The position numbers were made by a program, and so were the translations under genes. This document shows positions 34,731 to 44,136 of a stretch of 64,000 nt of DNA, in pieces; the first letter of the stretch is position 1, and every line of letters begins with the position of its first letter. This stretch comes from an uncultured Gelidibacter sp. (GTDB lineage: Bacteria > Bacteroidota > Bacteroidia > Flavobacteriales > Flavobacteriaceae). The stretch covers positions 434,001-498,000 of the forward strand of contig NZ_CANMTE010000001.1 in assembly GCF_947500795.1 (NCBI RefSeq), written 5' to 3'. Under the pieces are notes generated by a model. The model had not been told where the DNA came from. It saw nothing but the letters and a program-made list of their open reading frames with translations, and searched no databases.

Positions 34731-34781
34731 TTTTGCGAATAACTATTTTTAGCGAATTTATTAATTTAGCGAACGTTCGCT
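34731..34781 (+). promoter_or_regulatory. Candidate operator: three TTT(T/A)GCGAA iterons and a 14-bp palindrome
   Basis: TTTTGCGAA at 34731, TTTAGCGAA at 34748 and TTTAGCGAA at 34765 are spaced exactly 17 bases apart. The third extends into the perfect palindrome AGCGAACGTTCGCT (34768-34781), which adds an inverted half-site. The block lies between the divergent promoters of the regulator and aceB. The half-site resembles the TTTGCAAA core known for RamB. Confidence 0.75.
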
Positions 34782-34811
34782 TGTTTTTTAAAAAAGTTAT
34801 TTTTATCATTG
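34780..34811 (+). promoter_or_regulatory. Putative aceB promoter overlapping the palindrome
   Basis: CTTG at 34780-34783, a 20-base spacer and TAtcATTG at 34804-34811 (one mismatch to TAnnTTTG), 21 bases before ATG 34833. Its -33 element overlaps the end of the palindromic operator, so a bound regulator would affect it directly. Confidence 0.5.
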
Positions 34812-34832
34812 TACTATCAAAACGACAACATC

Positions 34833-36431
34833 ATGGAAAACAACATTTTAAGCGCACCGAAAATTCAATATTCAAAGGAGGTAAAAAACTACTATCCTGA
34901 AATCTTAACCGATAAAGCCCTTGAGTTTTTGTCCGCTTTGCACGAAGAGTTTAACCATCGTCGCTTAGAATTGCTAAAATCGAGAGAAGCACAGCAACAC
35001 GTATTTGATACAGGTGCCTTTCCGGATTTCCCTGCAGAAACTAAAGCTATCAGAGAAGGCGATTGGACAGCGGGCTCTATTCCGCAAGATTTATTGGATA
35101 GACGTGTGGAGATTACAGGTCCTGTAGACAGAAAAATGGTGATCAATGCACTTAATTCTGGAGCGAAAACATTTATGGCCGATTTAGAAGATAGCAATGC
35201 ACCAACTTGGAAAAATGCTATTGAAGGGCAACAAAATCTGATTGATGCCAATAAAAGAACCATTTCGCTTCACGATGCTAAACGCAACAAATCGTATCAA
35301 TTGAATGACAATCCGGCGGTGCTTTTAGTACGTCCTCGAGGTTTGCACCTTAACGAACGCCACATTTTAATCAATAAGGAAGTAACCTCTGGAAGTTTAG
35401 TTGATTTTGGATTGTATGTATTTCACAATACAAGAACGCTATTGGATAATAATACAGCGCCCTATTTCTACCTACCAAAATTGGAACATTATACGGAAGC
35501 TAGATGGTGGAACGATGTTTTTGAGTTTGCTCAAGAGTATTTAGGAGTTCCAAAGGGAACCTTTAAAGCAACGGTTTTGATCGAAACCATCACTGCAAGT
35601 TTTCAGTTGGATGAAATCATCTACGAACTAAAGGATCATATTGTTGGCCTAAACTGTGGTCGTTGGGATTATATCTTTTCCTATATCAAGAAATTTAGAA
35701 ATCACGAGAATTTTATCGTGCCCAATCGCGATCAGGTTACCATGGCAACGCCATTTATGGCCGCGTATTCAAAATTGGTGATTCAGCGTTGCCATAAACG
35801 TGGCATCCATGCCATTGGCGGAATGGCGGCTCAAATCCCGATAAAGAACAATCCTGAAGCTAATAAAGCAGCATTAGAAAAAGTTCGAGTGGATAAGGAA
35901 CTCGAAGTGAAAAACGGTCATGACGGCACTTGGGTGGCACATCCAGCATTGGTAGAAGTGGCGATGAAAGAATTTGACAAACATATGCCAACGCCTCATC
36001 AATATCATGTGACCCGAGACGATGTTTCAATAACCAAAGAAGATTTAGTAGAGCTTCCAAAAGGGACTGTAACTGAAGAAGGGGTGAGAAAAAACATCAA
36101 CGTGGGACTTTTATATACTGAAGCTTGGTTGCGAGGCCATGGTGCCGTTGCGCTCTATAATTTAATGGAAGATGCAGCCACCGCTGAAATTTCTAGAAGT
36201 CAGGTTTGGCAATGGCTGAAGAATGAAGTGGTATTAGAAGATGGGCGCAACTTTACGAAGGCACTTTACACTTCTATTTTTGATGATGAAGTTGAAAAAA
36301 TCATCAGAGAATATGGAGAGGAAAATATTAAAAACACCAAATTCAATTTAGCGATTGAACTGTTTGATAGGTTGGTTACGAATGAAGAATTTGAAGAGTT
36401 TTTAACCTTGCCAGCATATCAATACATCTAA
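34833..36431 (+). CDS. aceB: Malate synthase A
   Basis: A 532-residue enzyme that condenses glyoxylate and acetyl-CoA to malate, second step of the glyoxylate shunt. Family landmarks: DFPAETKAIREGDW, DLEDSNAPTWKN, VRPRGLHLNERH, LIETITASFQLDEIIYEL, GLNCGRWDYIFSYIKKF, and MGGMAAQIP-like IGGMAAQIPIKN with the catalytic-Asp region near GRNFTKALY. Length is normal for the A isoform. A TTG further upstream (34809) is rejected because it lies within the -7 element. It is followed by aceA after 92 bases. Confidence 0.96.
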   Translation: MENNILSAPKIQYSKEVKNYYPEILTDKALEFLSALHEEFNHRRLELLKSREAQQHVFDTGAFPDFPAETKAIREGDWTAGSIPQDLLDRRVEITGPVDRKMVINALNSGAKTFMADLEDSNAPTWKNAIEGQQNLIDANKRTISLHDAKRNKSYQLNDNPAVLLVRPRGLHLNERHILINKEVTSGSLVDFGLYVFHNTRTLLDNNTAPYFYLPKLEHYTEARWWNDVFEFAQEYLGVPKGTFKATVLIETITASFQLDEIIYELKDHIVGLNCGRWDYIFSYIKKFRNHENFIVPNRDQVTMATPFMAAYSKLVIQRCHKRGIHAIGGMAAQIPIKNNPEANKAALEKVRVDKELEVKNGHDGTWVAHPALVEVAMKEFDKHMPTPHQYHVTRDDVSITKEDLVELPKGTVTEEGVRKNINVGLLYTEAWLRGHGAVALYNLMEDAATAEISRSQVWQWLKNEVVLEDGRNFTKALYTSIFDDEVEKIIREYGEENIKNTKFNLAIELFDRLVTNEEFEEFLTLPAYQYI

Positions 36432-36447
36432 AAAAATAAAAAAAAAT

Positions 36448-36478
36448 GTCTCGCAACTACGGGAATAGTGTACGAGAC
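36448..36478 (+). other. Intercistronic hairpin between aceB and aceA
   Basis: GTCTCG (36448-36453) pairs with CGAGAC (36473-36478) around a 19-base loop, preceded by a long A-rich stretch. It lacks a T tail, so it is more likely an mRNA processing or stability element than a terminator. Confidence 0.4.
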
Positions 36479-36523
36479 GTAATTATCAAAATCTAGAAAA
36501 CCTTAATAATCAAACACAAAATT

Positions 36524-38155
36524 ATGAAAAATTTAGCACAAAGTAATTATAGTTCAGCTTTAGAAACTGTAAGGAACCTTAAAGCAAAGTATGGGACAAC
36601 CTGGAATGCTATAAATCCTGAAAACGCTGCGAGAATGGTCACTCAAAACCGTTTTAAAACCGGTTTGGATATCGCTAAATATACCGCGGCTATTATGAGA
36701 CAGGATATGGCTGATTATGATGCAGATGCTTCAAATTATACGCAGTCTTTAGGTTGCTGGCATGGGTTTGTGGCGCAGCAAAATATGATTGCGGTTAAGA
36801 AACATCATAAAACAACCAATAAACGATACTTATATCTTTCAGGTTGGATGGTGGCCGCGCTTCGTTCAGAATTCGGACCCTTGCCAGATCAATCCATGCA
36901 CGAAAAAACCGCTGTTCCATCTTTGATTGCTGAGATTTATGATTTCTTGAGACAGGCGGATGCCATCGAATTGAATGATTTATTCCGCAGACTTGAAAAT
37001 GGCGAGGATGTTCAGGATAAAATCGATAATTTTGAAACACATATTGTTCCTATCATAGCAGATATTGATGCTGGTTTTGGTAATGAAGAAGCTACTTATT
37101 TATTGACCAAGAAAATGATTGAAGCTGGCGCTTGTGCAATTCAGATTGAAAATCAGGTGTCTGATGCTAAACAATGTGGCCATCAGGATGGAAAAGTGAC
37201 AGTGCCTCATGAAGATTTTATAGCCAAATTAAACGCTATCAGATATGCATTTTTAGAATTAGGTGTGGATGACGGTATTATCGTAGCACGTACAGATTCA
37301 GAAGGTGCAAGTCTGACCCAGAAATTACCGGTTAGTAAGGAACCTGGCGATTTGGCTTCGCAATATTTAGCGTTTGTTGAAGCTGAAGAAATTGATATTA
37401 ATGATGCGAAAGAAGATGATGTGCTTTTAAAAAGAGACGGGAAATTGGTGCGCCCTGTGCGATTGCCAAATGGTTTATACCAATTTAAGGACGGTTCTAA
37501 TATTGATCGTGTGGTGTTAGATTGTGTAACGAGTCTTCAAAATGGAGCTGATTTATTATGGATTGAAACGCCAACGCCAAACGTGAAGCAAATTGCACAT
37601 ATGGTGAACAGGATAAGAGCGGTGGTGCCAAATGCGAAATTGGTATATAACAATTCGCCTTCATTTAACTGGACTTTAAATTTCCGTAACCAAGCTTATG
37701 ATGAAATGCTTGCGGAAGGCGAAAACATGACTAGTTATGACAGAAATAATTTAATGGATGTGGCCTATGATGGTTCAGAATTGTGCTATCGTGCAGATCA
37801 GAAAATAAAAACCTTTCAGATAGATAGCGCTAAAGAGGCCGGTATTTTCCACCATTTGATTACGTTACCTACCTATCATACAACAGCATTGCATATGAAT
37901 GATTTAACTGAAGGATACTTTGGAGAAGAAGGCATGTTGGCGTATGTAAGAGGCGTTCAGAGGCAAGAAATCCGTAAAGGTGTTGCTTGTGTAAAGCACC
38001 AACGTATGGCAGGATCTAACCTTGGAGACGATCATAAAACATTTTTTGCTGGTGACAAGGCTTTAAAAGCGGATGGCGAAAAGAATACGTCAAATCAGTT
38101 TGAAGGCATTGCGGAAGATGCTGCTGTTGAGCAACCCTTAAGTGTTGTCGCTTAA
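36524..38155 (+). CDS. aceA: Isocitrate lyase
   Basis: A 543-residue enzyme that cleaves isocitrate to succinate and glyoxylate. The catalytic loop reads KQCGHQDGKVTVPHEDF with the nucleophile-type Cys at about residue 218; this KQCGHQ variant and the length identify the long ICL form also found in Pseudomonas, rather than the 430-residue E. coli form. Other landmarks: IADIDAGFGNEEATY, IVARTDSEGA, WIETPTPN, and YNNSPSFNW. It probably shares the aceB promoter. A strong terminator follows. Confidence 0.96.
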   Translation: MKNLAQSNYSSALETVRNLKAKYGTTWNAINPENAARMVTQNRFKTGLDIAKYTAAIMRQDMADYDADASNYTQSLGCWHGFVAQQNMIAVKKHHKTTNKRYLYLSGWMVAALRSEFGPLPDQSMHEKTAVPSLIAEIYDFLRQADAIELNDLFRRLENGEDVQDKIDNFETHIVPIIADIDAGFGNEEATYLLTKKMIEAGACAIQIENQVSDAKQCGHQDGKVTVPHEDFIAKLNAIRYAFLELGVDDGIIVARTDSEGASLTQKLPVSKEPGDLASQYLAFVEAEEIDINDAKEDDVLLKRDGKLVRPVRLPNGLYQFKDGSNIDRVVLDCVTSLQNGADLLWIETPTPNVKQIAHMVNRIRAVVPNAKLVYNNSPSFNWTLNFRNQAYDEMLAEGENMTSYDRNNLMDVAYDGSELCYRADQKIKTFQIDSAKEAGIFHHLITLPTYHTTALHMNDLTEGYFGEEGMLAYVRGVQRQEIRKGVACVKHQRMAGSNLGDDHKTFFAGDKALKADGEKNTSNQFEGIAEDAAVEQPLSVVA

Positions 38156-38187
38156 TAACAAATCACTACTAAATACGATCATAAAAG

Positions 38188-38214
38188 ACTCCAGATTAAT
38201 TTCTGGAGTTTTTT
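38188..38214 (+). terminator. Terminator of the aceBA unit
   Basis: ACTCCAGA (38188-38195) pairs with TCTGGAGT (38202-38209), six-base loop, followed by TTTTT. Confidence 0.9.
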
Positions 38215-38246
38215 GATTTAAGTAAAATCTGAATTTTTATTAATCC

Positions 38247-38717
38247 TTATTGCTCATTCAATTTTAGTATCATTTTAATATCACTACGTTTGTAAACGCA
38301 ATTGGGCTCCATAGGAACTTCGATAAAACCATATTTTTTATAAATGTAAATAGCGTTTTCAAGCTTGGTGCTGGAATAGAGGAGAAGCGAGATTAATCTG
38401 TTCGCTTTAGCAAAGTCAATACAATGCTGCATCAATTGCTGTCCTATTTTATAGCCTCTATGTTCCGGAGATACGGCCATTTTTGTAAGTTCAAAAACAT
38501 CAGCATCCTCAGTTGGCATTAAGGCTACGGTTCCGACAATTTCCTCATGAAGTTTTGCGAAGAAAATATAACCACCCTTTTCAATGACGTATCCTTCAGG
38601 CTTGCTCAACACTTCTTCATCAAAAGGTTCTACACTAAAGAATTTCTGAAGCCACTCTATATTTAATGCGTAAAAATCTTTCGCATATTTATTTTTAAAG
38701 GGAATAATTTCAATCAT
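38247..38717 (-). CDS. GNAT family N-acetyltransferase
   Basis: A 156-residue GNAT protein. The acetyl-CoA-binding motif A is visible as LTKMAVSPEHRGYKIGQQLMQHCI, preceded by the strand GTVALMP and followed by LLLYSSTKLENAIYIYKKYGF. Substrate unknown. Its stop overlaps... more exactly, its ATG overlaps the stop codon of the upstream membrane-protein gene by one base (TAATG), and that gene in turn overlaps hutG, so the three form one tightly packed minus-strand unit. Confidence 0.9.
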   Translation of the reverse strand: MIEIIPFKNKYAKDFYALNIEWLQKFFSVEPFDEEVLSKPEGYVIEKGGYIFFAKLHEEIVGTVALMPTEDADVFELTKMAVSPEHRGYKIGQQLMQHCIDFAKANRLISLLLYSSTKLENAIYIYKKYGFIEVPMEPNCVYKRSDIKMILKLNEQ

Positions 38718-39010
38718 TACAATAACATGGTATAACCTATCATAAAGGCGGTTAATAAAGAGAACAGCATCGTTAAAATGGCCAAGCTTTTTTGTTCGGT
38801 TTTTTTAGATATTCCCCTAAAAATCACAATTATTGGAATGACAGCGCCAACACTAAAAACTGGAACCGTAATCACTTCCATGAGCGACTTTAATGCTGTG
38901 TTGCTATTTTCTCCATCAAACATAACATTCATCAATAAAAGATATAGCAGCACAATAACACTCCCAATAAATAACCATAAATCGATGCGATATTGTCTAT
39001 TTAGTTTCAT
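38717..39010 (-). CDS. Small three-helix membrane protein of unknown function
   Basis: A 97-residue protein with three hydrophobic helices (about residues 9-27, 45-66 and 76-97), short loops and no recognised motif. Its start overlaps the end of hutG by 14 bases and its stop overlaps the start of the GNAT gene by one, so it is certainly translated from the hutG transcript if real. Function unknown; no link to histidine degradation is visible. Confidence 0.65.
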   Translation of the reverse strand: MKLNRQYRIDLWLFIGSVIVLLYLLLMNVMFDGENSNTALKSLMEVITVPVFSVGAVIPIIVIFRGISKKTEQKSLAILTMLFSLLTAFMIGYTMLL

Positions 39011-40028
39011 AAATGGATTGATTAGCCCTTATAAAATCGGTAATGAGATAGGTGATGAGCTTTCCAACGATAACTTCAGTTTCTGGCGTTGGTGCTGCTT
39101 CACAAATATGTAAATACGCGGCCTTGTTTTGATTTCCAAAATAGGTAACAAAAGCTCTCGCTTTTTTAACACTGAATCCACTCGGCGTAATAGCGCTACT
39201 AGGAATGAACTTAATAGCATCACAGTCTACTTCCACACCAAAAGGTTTCTCAGCAACGTGCTTCGCAGCGCGTTCCAATTCTGATTTGAACTTTTTATCC
39301 TTTCGGACAGTTAAGGCTTCAAATGTATTATACTTTAAAGCTTTGAATTTGTCCAACGTTTTAAAAATTAATTCTGATGTGTAATTTTCATGTAGCCCGA
39401 AAATGAAATAGTTTTTTAAAAACCCTTCGGCATAGGCATAACTAAATCCGTTGCCACTATGTCGACCTTCTTCTTTTCTAAAATCAGAATGGGCATCAAA
39501 ATTAACAACGTTGATTGGTTTTTTATAAGCTAATGATGTGCCTTTGATATTGCCATAAGCATTGTTGTGGCCACCTCCAATAACTATTGGTTTTTTACCT
39601 GCACTCACAATTAAATGCACCAAATCCGTAACATGTCGGTCAATTTTTTCTGTGAGCTTTCTGGCTTTTGCAATATTCTTGTCAGAGGTATCAAGGTGAT
39701 CGATCTTTTCCATCTCCTTGCTAAAATCTAAATGTCCTAAAATTAGTACTTTACTTGCTTTAGTATGGCTGTTACTTTGTATATTTAACAGAACCTTTAA
39801 AGTTGCATTCCATGCTTTGGCCGTACCTCGATTTCCATAGTTGGCAAACACACCTATATCTTCAGGTAGTCCAAATATTACATACTCAACGTCTAAAGTT
39901 GTTAAAGATTCGTATATATTGGTAGTGTCGGAAAGTAATTTAATGTGTTCTCCAAATTTGGATTCATTTGGTCTTTTTTTTAAGAACGTGTCTAAATCGT
40001 TTATATTAAATAGAACAAGTTTGTTCAT
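38997..40028 (-). CDS. hutG: Formimidoylglutamase (arginase/agmatinase family)
   Basis: A 343-residue ureohydrolase-fold enzyme with the binuclear manganese ligands in order: GGGHNNAYG, NFDAHSDFRKEEGRHSGNGFSYA, and GVEVDCDAIKFIPSSA. In Bacteroidota this family member is the formimidoylglutamase of histidine degradation, cleaving N-formimidoyl-glutamate to glutamate and formamide; hutI lies nearby on the same strand, which supports this over an arginase or agmatinase. hutH and hutU are not in the window. Confidence 0.87.
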   Translation of the reverse strand: MNKLVLFNINDLDTFLKKRPNESKFGEHIKLLSDTTNIYESLTTLDVEYVIFGLPEDIGVFANYGNRGTAKAWNATLKVLLNIQSNSHTKASKVLILGHLDFSKEMEKIDHLDTSDKNIAKARKLTEKIDRHVTDLVHLIVSAGKKPIVIGGGHNNAYGNIKGTSLAYKKPINVVNFDAHSDFRKEEGRHSGNGFSYAYAEGFLKNYFIFGLHENYTSELIFKTLDKFKALKYNTFEALTVRKDKKFKSELERAAKHVAEKPFGVEVDCDAIKFIPSSAITPSGFSVKKARAFVTYFGNQNKAAYLHICEAAPTPETEVIVGKLITYLITDFIRANQSIYETK

Positions 40029-40142
40029 TGTGGAGTTTAATTTTAAATTTGAAGTATTAAAAATACATTAATATTTAATTCTACAATTAAAAACAGAGTA
40101 AAACCAGTGTTAATTTAACCTTATTAACTAAAAAGAAAACTT

Positions 40143-41027
40143 ATGGAAAGTTCAAGTAGTAACAAAAATACCGGATTAAAAATTGCTTTAGGTATCTTAT
40201 TGGCCTTATTTATTGGAACAGGTTTCTATACCTCCAAATTATACAATGAGAAAAAAGAAAATGAGGCTACCCTGATTAAAGAGAAACAATTGGTCATGAC
40301 AGATTTAAATAATATGGCCAAACAATATGATATTGCGATTAGTGAGAATAAAGTGGCTAATGAAGATTTAGTAGATGCTAGAAATAGAATTCAAAATTTA
40401 ATGGATTCTTTAAAAATCTCTCAAAACAGTGTCAACAGCTTATGGAATTATAAAAAGAAATATTTATCACTTCAAGAAGAAATGAATGTGCTTTTAGCTG
40501 AAAATGATAAGTTGAAAGTCGAAAACTCTTTGTTAGCGAGCTCATTGGATAGTACCAATGTAAAGTTGAGAGAGCGTAATATGTTTACCGATTCATTATT
40601 GGTTCAAAATACAGAATTGGCATCCGTAGTTGAAAGTGCTGCCGTTTTACAGACTGTAGGTTTAAAAGCCTTTGGTGTGATCGAAAGAAGCTCAGGGAAA
40701 TTAATTCCTACAGAAAGAGCACGTCGTAGCGATAAAATCAGAATTTGTTATACCGTTGCAAAAAACACTTTAGTGGGTGCTGGTGACAAAGAATTATATG
40801 TTCAGGTATTAGATCCTAAGGATAATGTTTTAGGAGCGAATGAGCAGATTCAGTTTGGTGATAAAGTATTAAATTATAGTATTGTGAGTAAATTCAATTA
40901 TGAAAACAGAAACTTAAACATTTGTGAGTTTGTTTCTCCAAGAGGTGAGTTTGCTGAAGGACGCTATACTGTTAATGTTTACAACAAGAAAGAAATAGTT
41001 TCTACAACTGAATTCACTTTGGAATAG
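40143..41027 (+). CDS. Membrane-anchored coiled-coil protein of unknown function
   Basis: A 294-residue protein with one N-terminal membrane helix (about residues 12-31, LKIALGILLALFIGTGFY), a coiled coil from about residue 35 to 165, and a C-terminal beta-rich domain (KIRICYTVAKNTLVGAGDKELYVQV ... GRYTVNVYNKKEI). The topology suggests a single-pass protein with a periplasmic domain. No family recognised and no clear functional link to the hut genes on either side. A 13-bp terminator hairpin follows. Confidence 0.7.
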   Translation: MESSSSNKNTGLKIALGILLALFIGTGFYTSKLYNEKKENEATLIKEKQLVMTDLNNMAKQYDIAISENKVANEDLVDARNRIQNLMDSLKISQNSVNSLWNYKKKYLSLQEEMNVLLAENDKLKVENSLLASSLDSTNVKLRERNMFTDSLLVQNTELASVVESAAVLQTVGLKAFGVIERSSGKLIPTERARRSDKIRICYTVAKNTLVGAGDKELYVQVLDPKDNVLGANEQIQFGDKVLNYSIVSKFNYENRNLNICEFVSPRGEFAEGRYTVNVYNKKEIVSTTEFTLE

Positions 41028-41050
41028 GCTTTAAAAATTATAAAATGAAA

Positions 41051-41084
41051 AAACCCGAAAATCAATGGATTTTCGGGTTTTTTT
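41051..41084 (+). terminator. Bidirectional terminator between the coiled-coil gene and hutI
   Basis: A 13-bp perfect stem (AAACCCGAAAATC at 41051-41063, GATTTTCGGGTTT at 41068-41080) with a four-base loop, T-rich on both strands. Confidence 0.92.
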
Positions 41085-41108
41085 ATGCTCTATAGTTTAA
41101 TGTGAAGT

Positions 41109-42350
41109 TTATTTATCTAAAATTTTTCCACTTACAATTACCGTATCGATCAGGTTATCACCAAAATTATAAGGCAGGTTGTTGTAGCTCGGAATTTCTT
41201 TTGTGATGATAATATTAGCCTTTTTTCCTCTACAGATGCTTCCATATTGATTGGAGATGCCCATAGCATACGCACCATTGATGGTTGCTGCATTGATAGC
41301 TTCTTCAGGAGTCATTCTTAATTTAATACATGCCGTACTCACTACAAAATTCATATTCCCGCTTGGCGTTGATCCTGGGTTGTAATCGGTTGCTAATGCT
41401 AATGGCAGTCCAGCATCTATCATTTGGCGTGCTGGAGAGTAAGGAATACTTAAGAAATAGGAACAGGAGGGAAGCGCTACAGGCATCGTACTGCTATCTT
41501 TTAAAGCATCAATATCTTCCGGTCTCATTTCCTCCAAATGATCTACAGAGCGCGCGTTGTGCTTTACGGCAAGCGCTACACCACCAAAAGCATTGAATTG
41601 GTTGACATGGATTTTTGGCGTCATCCCGTGTGCTGCTCCAGCAACCATAATACGTTCCGTGTCTTCCAGATCGAAATAGCCTTTTTCACAAAACACGTCA
41701 ATATAATCGGCTAGTTTAGATTTTCCAACTTCTGGAATCATTTCAGAAACTACAAGATCTACATATTTTGTTTTATCGTCCTTAAACTCTTTAGGTACTG
41801 CATGCGCAGCAAGTAAGGTTGTTTTTATAAATGCTAATGATTCTTTTTTCAATCGTTTTATGACGCGGAGCATTTTTAATTCGGCTTCCACAGTCAGACC
41901 GTAACCAGATTTTATTTCAATAGCACCTGTACCCAATTTCATCACGCTGTTTAATCGTTTCAAGGATTGTTGATACAGTTCCTCTTCAGACGTATTTTGT
42001 AGTACTTCAGCAGAATTTAAAATTCCACCACCACGTTCCGCTATTTGTTCATAGGTTAATCCGTTTATTCTATCTACAAATTCCTGAGAGCGGTCTCCCG
42101 CATATACAATATGTGTATGGGAATCACACCATGCAGGAAGCACGATTTTCCCTGTAGCATCAATAACTTCATCTGCTTCATATTCTAAATAATCTGACAT
42201 AAGTCCATATTCAACTATGGTGTCATGTTCAATAATTAGATAGGCATTTTTGAGGGTTGGCAAGGTTTTCATGTCTTCACCTTTAACAATGGTCACGTTG
42301 GTTTCCCTTACCTGAAGCAGTTCTTTAATATTTTTGATGAGTATGGACAT
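41109..42350 (-). CDS. hutI: Imidazolonepropionase
   Basis: A 413-residue amidohydrolase-superfamily enzyme that opens imidazolone-5-propionate to N-formimidoyl-glutamate, the substrate of hutG. The metal-binding HTHIVYAGDR near residues 77-86, EIKSGYGLT, AAHAVPKEF, HVNQFNAFGG and ATDYNPGSTPS are HutI landmarks. It is on the same strand as hutG but separated from it by a plus-strand gene, so the two are not one operon. Bidirectional terminators lie on both sides. Confidence 0.95.
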   Translation of the reverse strand: MSILIKNIKELLQVRETNVTIVKGEDMKTLPTLKNAYLIIEHDTIVEYGLMSDYLEYEADEVIDATGKIVLPAWCDSHTHIVYAGDRSQEFVDRINGLTYEQIAERGGGILNSAEVLQNTSEEELYQQSLKRLNSVMKLGTGAIEIKSGYGLTVEAELKMLRVIKRLKKESLAFIKTTLLAAHAVPKEFKDDKTKYVDLVVSEMIPEVGKSKLADYIDVFCEKGYFDLEDTERIMVAGAAHGMTPKIHVNQFNAFGGVALAVKHNARSVDHLEEMRPEDIDALKDSSTMPVALPSCSYFLSIPYSPARQMIDAGLPLALATDYNPGSTPSGNMNFVVSTACIKLRMTPEEAINAATINGAYAMGISNQYGSICRGKKANIIITKEIPSYNNLPYNFGDNLIDTVIVSGKILDK

Positions 42351-42380
42351 AGTATGAATCTAAATTTGAAATTGAAATAA

Positions 42381-42415
42381 AAAAAAGCAAGTTATTAAAT
42401 TTAACTTGCTTTTTT
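42381..42415 (-). terminator. Terminator between fumC and hutI
   Basis: AAGCAAGTTA (42385-42394) pairs with TAACTTGCTT (42402-42411) around a 7-base loop; on the minus strand it is followed by a run of T, so it ends fumC transcription. Confidence 0.88.
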
Positions 42416-42464
42416 GGTAAATATCTAAGGCTTTATGATTTTTGAAACCTCTATTTGGTGTGGC

Positions 42465-43862
42465 TTATTTAAGTCCGCCAACCATATCTTCTGGTTTTAC
42501 CCATTCATCATATTCTTCTGCAGTCACATAGCCTAAATTAACAGCTTCTTCTTTTAAAGTTGTACCGTTTTTATGAGCTGTGTTAGCAATTTCAGCTGCT
42601 TTATAGTATCCAATTTTTGTGTTTAACGCCGTCACCAACATTAAAGAATTATTTAAAAGGTGTTTAATGACATCGTGGTTAGGTTCAATACCTTGTGCAC
42701 AATGCTCGTCAAAACTTCTACATGCGTCACCTAAGAGTTGAGCAGATTGCAAAACGTTAGCAGCCATCATCGGTTTAAAAACGTTTAATTCATAATGTCC
42801 TTGCGTACCACCTACAGTTACGGCAACATCATTCCCCATAACCTGAGCACAAACCATAGTTAAAGCCTCACATTGCGTAGGATTTGCTTTTCCAGGCATG
42901 ATAGAACTTCCAGGCTCATTTGCAGGAATGATGATTTCACCAATACCACTTCTTGGACCAGAAGCCATCATACGAATGTCATTCGCTATTTTGTTTAAGC
43001 TTACAGCTAATTGTTTTAAGGCGCCATGCGTTTCCACCAAAGCGTCATGAGCAGCTAATGCTTCAAACTTGTTAGGAGCCGTAACGAAAGGTAAATCCGT
43101 GAATTTTGCTATATATTCAGCAACGAGTTTGCTATAGCCTTTTGGAGTGTTTAATCCAGTACCAACTGCAGTCCCACCTAAAGCTACTTCGCTCAAATGT
43201 GGTAAAGTGTTTTGTAATGCTTTTAAGCCATAGTCCAATTGCGCTACATAGCCTGAAATCTCTTGACCCAATGTAATAGGAGTAGCATCCATTAAATGTG
43301 TACGACCAATTTTTACGACATCCTTAAACTCGCCAGCTTTATTGTGGAGTGTGTTGCGTAATTGAATCACACCGTTAATAGTATTCTGAACTACTTTTTT
43401 ATAAATGGCAATGTGCATTCCTGTTGGGAATGTGTCATTTGAGGATTGAGATTTGTTAACATCATCATTAGCTTTAATAACAGGCTCGTCTTCACCAATC
43501 TTTTTGCCCGCTAATTGCTGCGCTCTATTAGCAATCACTTCATTAACGTTCATGTTGCTCTGTGTACCAGAACCCGTTTGCCAAATAACTAATGGAAATT
43601 GGTCATCATGCTTACCTTCTAAAATTTCGTCGCACACCTGAGCTATCAAATCGCGCTTTTCCTCAGGTAAAACCCCTAATTCGCAGTTTGTATAAGCCGC
43701 TGCTTTTTTAAGATATGCAAAACCATGAATGATTTCTAAAGGCATGGATGCAGGAGCACCAATTTTGAAATTATTTCGGGAACGTTCAGTTTGTGCGCCC
43801 CAAAGTTTATCTGCAGGGACCTTAACATCGCCCATTGTGTCTTTTTCAATTCTGTATTCCAT
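42465..43862 (-). CDS. fumC: Class II fumarate hydratase
   Basis: A 465-residue fumarase/aspartase-superfamily enzyme interconverting fumarate and malate. Landmarks: [41 protein letters not shown] and the signature [17 protein letters not shown]. The length and [15 protein letters not shown] wording fit FumC rather than aspartase or argininosuccinate lyase. A TAnnTTTG element lies about 26 bases upstream of its ATG. Confidence 0.96.
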   Translation of the reverse strand: MEYRIEKDTMGDVKVPADKLWGAQTERSRNNFKIGAPASMPLEIIHGFAYLKKAAAYTNCELGVLPEEKRDLIAQVCDEILEGKHDDQFPLVIWQTGSGTQSNMNVNEVIANRAQQLAGKKIGEDEPVIKANDDVNKSQSSNDTFPTGMHIAIYKKVVQNTINGVIQLRNTLHNKAGEFKDVVKIGRTHLMDATPITLGQEISGYVAQLDYGLKALQNTLPHLSEVALGGTAVGTGLNTPKGYSKLVAEYIAKFTDLPFVTAPNKFEALAAHDALVETHGALKQLAVSLNKIANDIRMMASGPRSGIGEIIIPANEPGSSIMPGKANPTQCEALTMVCAQVMGNDVAVTVGGTQGHYELNVFKPMMAANVLQSAQLLGDACRSFDEHCAQGIEPNHDVIKHLLNNSLMLVTALNTKIGYYKAAEIANTAHKNGTTLKEEAVNLGYVTAEEYDEWVKPEDMVGGLK

Positions 43863-43888
43863 AATTTTTTTGATGATTAATTACCACA

Positions 43889-43896
43889 CAAAGTTA
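43889..43896 (-). promoter_or_regulatory. Putative -7 element for fumC (TAacTTTG)
   Basis: Exact TAnnTTTG on the minus strand, 26 bases upstream of ATG 43862. Confidence 0.5.
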
Positions 43897-44136
43897 AGAT
43901 TTTGAGGAAGATTAAAGAATAGTTTTTGAGGTTTAATTTTTAAGGTTCTCTCTAATCCTCCATTAAACTAAAAAAGTGATATGTGATTGTCTAAATTTTG
44001 TTGTGAGGCGCTTTAATTTATATCGAGAGTATTCAATTGATGGGCTTCGTTGAAAAGTTTTATTGCATAATGGTGATGATGTATTCAATAGTAATGATTA
44101 ATTTTATTAGGATAATAATCTCAAAATTAATCAATT

